Positions 60,044 to 64,000 of a DNA stretch of 64,000 nt are shown here, in pieces. Under the pieces are notes generated by a model. That model had not been told where the DNA came from and searched no databases. It was given only the letters and a program-made list of their open reading frames with translations. Origin of the DNA: Tectiglobus sp965215755 (lineage in GTDB: Bacteria; Pseudomonadota; Alphaproteobacteria; Rhizobiales; Hyphomicrobiaceae); assembly GCA_965215755.1 (NCBI GenBank), contig OZ244119.1:3534001-3598000 (forward strand). Direction: 5' to 3'. Position 1 is the stretch's first letter. The number at the start of each line of letters is the position of its first letter. A program made the position numbers and the translations under genes.

Positions 60044-60274
60044 ATCCTGTTGTGGCCCCGGTTAAGGATGAATCAGCACGATTCTCTACGACCAACTGCG
60101 GTGTCGCATCGCAGCAGTGATAATGTTAGGCCTCGCGCTTTGCCCGTGGAGCGTTTTTTCTCTAAAAGTCGGGCTGAGTCTTAGCGAATGGGGCTTGATG
60201 GCGAGGCATGTCAGTCGCTGGTCGGCCCAATTCGATATCCAAATAGCCGTGCAACGAAACAAGGATACCGGGCC
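60044..60274. promoter_or_regulatory. Intergenic region upstream of icd
   Basis: Non-coding leader. AAGGA lies nine bases before the icd ATG at 60275. No other element is clear. Confidence 0.4.
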
Positions 60275-62500
60275 ATGAGCGATAAAGCCGACATTATCTA
60301 CACCAAAGTGGACGAAGCGCCGGAGCTTGCCAGTGGTTCGTTCCTGCCGATTATTCGCGCTTTTGCCCAGCCTGCCGGGATCAGTTTCGCGACCCGAGAT
60401 ATTTCTTTGGCCGGGCGGATCATTTCGCAGTTTCCACAATATCTGACCGAGGCGCAGCGGCAGCCTGATGATCTTGCCGAGCTGGGCGAGATGGTGAAGA
60501 CGCCGGAAGCCAACGTGATCAAATTGCCGAACATTTCGGCGTCGGTACCGCAGCTTAACGAAGCAATCAAAGAGCTTCAGGACAAAGGCTATGCGCTGCC
60601 GGATTATCCGGAAGATCCACAGACCGACGAGGAGCGTCAGATTCAGGCAGCCTACGATCGCGTCAAGGGTAGTGCTGTTAATCCAGTCTTGCGCGAAGGC
60701 AACTCTGACCGCCGCGCGCCGAACGCTGTCAAAGAGTATGCGAAGAAAAACCCGCACTCGATGGGTGAGTGGTCGTCATCTTCTAAGACGCATGTCGCTT
60801 CGATGAGCGGTAATGACTTTTTTGCCAACGAGAAGTCTACCACGGTGACCGCTGCGCAGGCTGGTGATGCGCGGATTGAATTCGTGGCCGGTGACGGCAG
60901 TGTGACCGTTCTCAAGGAAAAGACACCGCTTGAGCCGAACGAGATTGTCGACGCGACTTTTATGAGCGCGAAGGCCTTACGCGCCTTTGTTGCTGAGCAG
61001 ATCGCTGACGCCAAGGCGCAGGGCGTGCTGTTCTCACTGCACCTCAAAGCGACCATGATGAAGGTGTCTGACCCCATCCTGTTCGGCCATACAGTCTATG
61101 CCTTCCTGCAGGATGTATTCGAAAAGCATGCCGCAACATTCGAGGAGCTTGGTGTCAATCCGGACAACGGCATTGGTGATCTCGAAGCCAAGGTGGCGAC
61201 ACTGCCGGATGCCAAGCGCAGCGAGATTGAAGCTGACATCAAGGCTGCCATGGCGAGTCAGCCGGACATGTACATGGTCAACTCCGATCGCGGCATCACC
61301 AACCTGCATGTGCCAAGTGATGTGATCATCGATGCCTCGATGCCGGCCTTGATCCGTGCAGGTGGCAAGGGCTGGGGACCGGATGGCAAAGAGCATGATA
61401 CCAAGTGCGTAATCCCCGACCGCAGCTATGCACCTGTCTACGCCGAAGCGATTGACTTCTGTAAGGAGCACGGTGCGTTTAACCCATCCGAGATGGGCAC
61501 TATTCCAAACATCGGCCTGATGGCGCAGAAGGCTCAGGAATACGGCTCCCATCCGCAGACCTTCACGGCTCCGGCCAATGGCACGATGCGGGTGGTCGCC
61601 GCCAACGGCGATACGCTGCATGAGCATGCGGTCGAAGAAGGCGATGTCTGGCGGATGTGCATGGTCAAGGATGCGCCGGTCCGTGACTGGATAAAACTGG
61701 CGGTTGGTCGTGCCCGTATCACTGGCTCACCGGCTGTGTTCTGGCTCAACAAAGAGCGTGCCCACGACGCGCAGTTGCTCAAGAAACTCGATGCTTACCT
61801 GCCGGAGCATGACACCAATGGTCTTGAACTCCATGTGATGGCGCCGAAGGAAGCGACGCGGTTCTCAATGGAGCGGATGAAGAAGGGCCAGGACACGATC
61901 TCGGTGACTGGCAATGTTCTGCGTGACTATCTGACCGACCTGTTCCCGATCCTTGAGGTTGGGACGAGTGCCAAGATGCTCTCAGTTGTTCCACTGATGA
62001 ACGGTGGCGGGTTGTTTGAGACCGGTGCAGGTGGTTCCGCACCGAAGCATGTTGAGCAAATGATCGAGGAAGGTCACTTGCGCTGGGATTCGCTTGGTGA
62101 GTTCTGTGCGCTGGGGGCATCGCTGGAACATCTCGCCCAGGTCACCGGCAACAAAAAAGCTGATGTCATGGCCAAGGCGTTGGATGCTGGTATTGAACAG
62201 TTGCTCGACAACAATAAATCACCGCGCCGCAAGGTTGGTGAGCTGGACAATCGTGGCAGCCACTACTACCTCGCCGCTTATTGGGCCGAAGCGCTTGCAG
62301 CGCAGAACGACGATGCGGATCTCAAAGCGCACTTCGGACCGGTCGCTGCTCAGTTGAAGGACAACGAGGCCAAGATCATTGCCGAGTTGGATGCAGCACA
62401 AGGCAAGCCGGTTGATGTCGGTGGATATTACAAAACAGATCCGGCCAAGGTCTCTGAAGCGATGCGCCCCAGTGCAACGTTGAACGGAATTATTGGCTAA
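60275..62500 (+). CDS. icd: Monomeric NADP-dependent isocitrate dehydrogenase
   Basis: A 741-residue monomeric IDH of the IDH2 kind, matching the usual 740 residues. It begins MSDKADIIYTKVDEAPELAS. Family segments include SGNDFFANEKSTTVTAAQAG, LKATMMKVSDPILFGHTVYA (substrate region), NSDRGITNLHVPSDVIIDAS, RAGGKGWGPDGKEHDTKCVI and LTDLFPILEVGTSAKMLSVV. It oxidatively decarboxylates isocitrate to 2-oxoglutarate and makes NADPH in the cytosol. A strong terminator follows. The ATG at 60275 is chosen by length and AAGGA; an upstream in-frame start adds 29 residues. Confidence 0.96.
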   Translation: MSDKADIIYTKVDEAPELASGSFLPIIRAFAQPAGISFATRDISLAGRIISQFPQYLTEAQRQPDDLAELGEMVKTPEANVIKLPNISASVPQLNEAIKELQDKGYALPDYPEDPQTDEERQIQAAYDRVKGSAVNPVLREGNSDRRAPNAVKEYAKKNPHSMGEWSSSSKTHVASMSGNDFFANEKSTTVTAAQAGDARIEFVAGDGSVTVLKEKTPLEPNEIVDATFMSAKALRAFVAEQIADAKAQGVLFSLHLKATMMKVSDPILFGHTVYAFLQDVFEKHAATFEELGVNPDNGIGDLEAKVATLPDAKRSEIEADIKAAMASQPDMYMVNSDRGITNLHVPSDVIIDASMPALIRAGGKGWGPDGKEHDTKCVIPDRSYAPVYAEAIDFCKEHGAFNPSEMGTIPNIGLMAQKAQEYGSHPQTFTAPANGTMRVVAANGDTLHEHAVEEGDVWRMCMVKDAPVRDWIKLAVGRARITGSPAVFWLNKERAHDAQLLKKLDAYLPEHDTNGLELHVMAPKEATRFSMERMKKGQDTISVTGNVLRDYLTDLFPILEVGTSAKMLSVVPLMNGGGLFETGAGGSAPKHVEQMIEEGHLRWDSLGEFCALGASLEHLAQVTGNKKADVMAKALDAGIEQLLDNNKSPRRKVGELDNRGSHYYLAAYWAEALAAQNDDADLKAHFGPVAAQLKDNEAKIIAELDAAQGKPVDVGGYYKTDPAKVSEAMRPSATLNGIIG

Positions 62501-62558
62501 CCGGAGCGACCGCAGCCTCCGCTCGGAAGTGCGGGGGGCGTTATCTCTGACAAATGTG

Positions 62559-62592
62559 AAAAGGGACCCGCGTGGCAGCGGGTCCCTTTTTT
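62559..62592 (+). terminator. Rho-independent terminator of icd
   Basis: A 13-bp stem (AAAAGGGACCCGC with GCGGGTCCCTTTT), 6-nt loop GTGGCA, then TT. A very strong intrinsic terminator 58 bp past the stop. Confidence 0.95.
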
Positions 62593-62625
62593 GTTGTACG
62601 GGTTCGGCAGGGTTGTGGGATGGCG

Positions 62626-63543
62626 TTACTTCAGAGACCCCACCTCATGGGCGCCCTCTTGGGATCGGTGACCAAAGTGGTAAGTGAGGCGGGCGCTCAC
62701 CGTGTAGAAACCGCCGTCTTCCTCCGTGATCCCGGTGAAGGTGTCTTTGTTTTTGTCATTGTAGGCATGTGCATGGATCGTGCGGTCATCAAAGAAGTAA
62801 TAGAGACCCTCGATGCCTAAACTGACCTTGTCGTGAAGTTTGATGGCCATACCGCCGCCGAGGACAAGAGCCGTGTCACTGTCGCCGTCGTGTTCGAACG
62901 TTGACGTCCAGGTTGGTGGTGTGTGTTTGGGGCCATGCATCATATGCATTGGTGGCGGGACCTTGGGTGGAATAGCAAACGTGCCGTCGATGCTATCATC
63001 GGAGAATTTGGCAAAAGCGATGCCACCCGTCAGGTAGAACAACGCTCGGCCGTGAACCAGTCCCACTCGGCCACGTAGCGTTGCGATATGATCAAAGTGT
63101 TCGTTGAAGCGGTTCAGGTCTCCCTCAATACCGAATAGCAAACGTCCACATTGCCGGTTGTAGCCAACATGAATGCCCGCGTGGGCAAAGCGATCATCCT
63201 GCTCGAGTGAGACCGTGGCTACCTGAGGTTTATCAGGCATTGGCATTATGCTAATAGTGTCAACGACATCAAGCGGAGTGCCAGAAGTCACAAGTGCATC
63301 TTGTGGCTCCGTTGTCCGGTGCTTTTCGGGGGGATCGGCCGGGGCGGAAAACGCGTCAAACTCATCTCGCATAGCGGCACCGGCCTGGGCGCCTGCGTAG
63401 AATCCTGACCAGTCTGACGCGCCATGGGCGAAGCAGCCGGATTGCGGGATCGGGGTGGGTTGGGATGCATTGGCGTGTTGGCTGACTAGGGTCGCGCCAA
63501 AGGCGAGCATGAGTGTGATACCAGCGGTGCTAAGCTTGTGCAT
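62626..63543 (-). CDS. Outer-membrane beta-barrel protein (Omp25/porin-like)
   Basis: A 305-residue protein. Signal peptide MHKLSTAGITLMLAFGATLV then SQHANA. The barrel starts DWSGFYAGAQAGAAMRDEFD, a typical WxGFYxGxxxG opening. Further strand-like segments are FAHAGIHVGYNRQCGRLLFG, IATLRGRVGLVHGRALFYLT and VSARLTYHFGHR at the end. A His/Met/Pro-rich loop (PPMHMMHGPKHTPP) lies between strands and could bind copper or nickel (inference). Cys pair in QCG. Convergent with icd past its terminator. Confidence 0.87.
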   Translation of the reverse strand: MHKLSTAGITLMLAFGATLVSQHANASQPTPIPQSGCFAHGASDWSGFYAGAQAGAAMRDEFDAFSAPADPPEKHRTTEPQDALVTSGTPLDVVDTISIMPMPDKPQVATVSLEQDDRFAHAGIHVGYNRQCGRLLFGIEGDLNRFNEHFDHIATLRGRVGLVHGRALFYLTGGIAFAKFSDDSIDGTFAIPPKVPPPMHMMHGPKHTPPTWTSTFEHDGDSDTALVLGGGMAIKLHDKVSLGIEGLYYFFDDRTIHAHAYNDKNKDTFTGITEEDGGFYTVSARLTYHFGHRSQEGAHEVGSLK

Positions 63544-64000
63544 AGATCCGACTTCCTCGGTTGGAGATTGCGGCTCATGGATACGCAGTCAGCAGGCAGG
63601 TTGAGGGGCAGGGATGCTATCCGTTTGCAAGCTGATGAAATACTCGATGCGCTCAAGGTATCGGAACCGGTCGGAGGGGTGTTATGCGTTGGTCGAGAGT
63701 TCGGTGATTTATTATTTTCCGTTTTCTGTAATATTTTCAGTGATTTGCGATTTTTTAATATGCGTATGACGAAGCCTCACAAAGGTTCGGTCGCGGCAGT
63801 TCATGTGTGAACTGATCGAATGAGATTCGCTGAATCCGGATGTCGAAATCGGCGTTCGCCATGATGTTGGCTGGTCGGTATAGAGGTGAATTTGGCAGAT
63901 GAAGCGGGCAGGCTCGGCTTAGGGCCGGGAACCTGGTTTCGAGTTCACGCGGTGCCGTCGTGGTTAACGATACCTATCGCGGTTCGTATAGATCGGCGCG
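63544..64000. other. Right-edge non-coding region
   Basis: No gene is supported. A rightward frame opens at a GTG near 63885 (reads VNLADEAGRLGLGPGTWFRV) and runs to the edge with AGAGG just upstream, so the 5' end of a further gene could begin here, but 38 codons are too few to call it. Confidence 0.35.

Noticed and set aside
1..64000. CRISPR arrays, rRNA genes or prophage structural genes
   Set aside because: No regularly spaced short repeats, rRNA segments or phage genes were seen.
63885..64000. Start of another gene at the right edge
   Set aside because: Only 38 codons are visible and they match nothing I recognise.

Overview
The window looks like a chromosomal segment of an alphaproteobacterium. 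Direct markers are ctrA (40.0 kb), sciP (37.9 kb) and fliJ (39.0 kb), an elongator tRNA-Met of alphaproteobacterial type, mnmA, metG, a monomeric NADP isocitrate dehydrogenase, TRAP-transporter genes and a caspase/formylglycine-domain fusion. I did not identify genus or species. At least two genes use in-frame UGA as selenocysteine, so the organism should carry selA/B/C/D elsewhere; none of those genes lies in this window.

Layout. 0-6 kb: TRAP uptake genes (dctP, partial dctQ), an acyl-CoA dehydrogenase, a Baeyer-Villiger-type monooxygenase and an enolase-superfamily enzyme. 6-10.5 kb: trkH, convergent with a three-gene operon headed by a UGSC-family selenoprotein (its UGA splits it into two apparent ORFs) and two paralogous proteins of unknown function. 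10.7-15.7 kb: a membrane-anchored hypothetical protein, metG, a D-2-hydroxyacid dehydrogenase and a KstD-like flavoprotein. 15.8-18.8 kb: an autotransporter gene with an in-frame TAA at codon 51, bracketed by two 191-bp direct repeats of about 81 percent identity. 19-33 kb: a catabolic region with a molybdopterin oxidoreductase, two isochorismatase-fold amidohydrolases, a thioesterase, MmgE/PrpD, an Rrf2 regulator, an overlapping deacetylase/ligase/amidase cassette, a second selenoprotein related to GrdB/PrdB, a solute-binding protein, a cysteine-dioxygenase-like cupin and a maleate-isomerase-like enzyme.

33.3-36.1 kb: a complete IS1595-family element (25-bp inverted repeats with 24 matches, perfect 8-bp target duplication) carrying three passenger genes besides its transposase, inserted flush against the 3' end of tRNA-Met. 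36-41 kb: the conserved mnmA-sciP-fliJ-ctrA cell-cycle and flagellar neighbourhood. 41-45.5 kb: a metallo-beta-lactamase-fold hydrolase, a flavodoxin-like protein and two tandem secreted caspase-family proteins with twin CX3C tails. 45.7-50.5 kb: a fused alpha-ketoacid dehydrogenase E1 with a beta-keto acid cleavage enzyme, a flavodoxin-fold protein and a methyltransferase. 50.7-55.3 kb: a second Baeyer-Villiger-type monooxygenase, an SDR and a formamidase-like hydrolase. 55.4-58.2 kb: a four-gene operon resembling three-subunit thiocyanate hydrolase/nitrile hydratase plus a PLP decarboxylase. 58.4-64 kb: a caspase/FGE-sulfatase fusion, icd with a strong terminator and an outer-membrane beta-barrel protein.

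Overall the segment mixes stable housekeeping blocks (metG, mnmA-sciP-fliJ-ctrA, icd) with accessory catabolic modules rich in FAD oxygenases, C-N hydrolases and redox proteins. The most notable points are the two hidden selenoproteins, the passenger-bearing IS1595 element beside a tRNA, the tandem caspase-like proteins and the split nitrile-hydratase-family operon. All functions are inferred from sequence reading alone; no database search was run.
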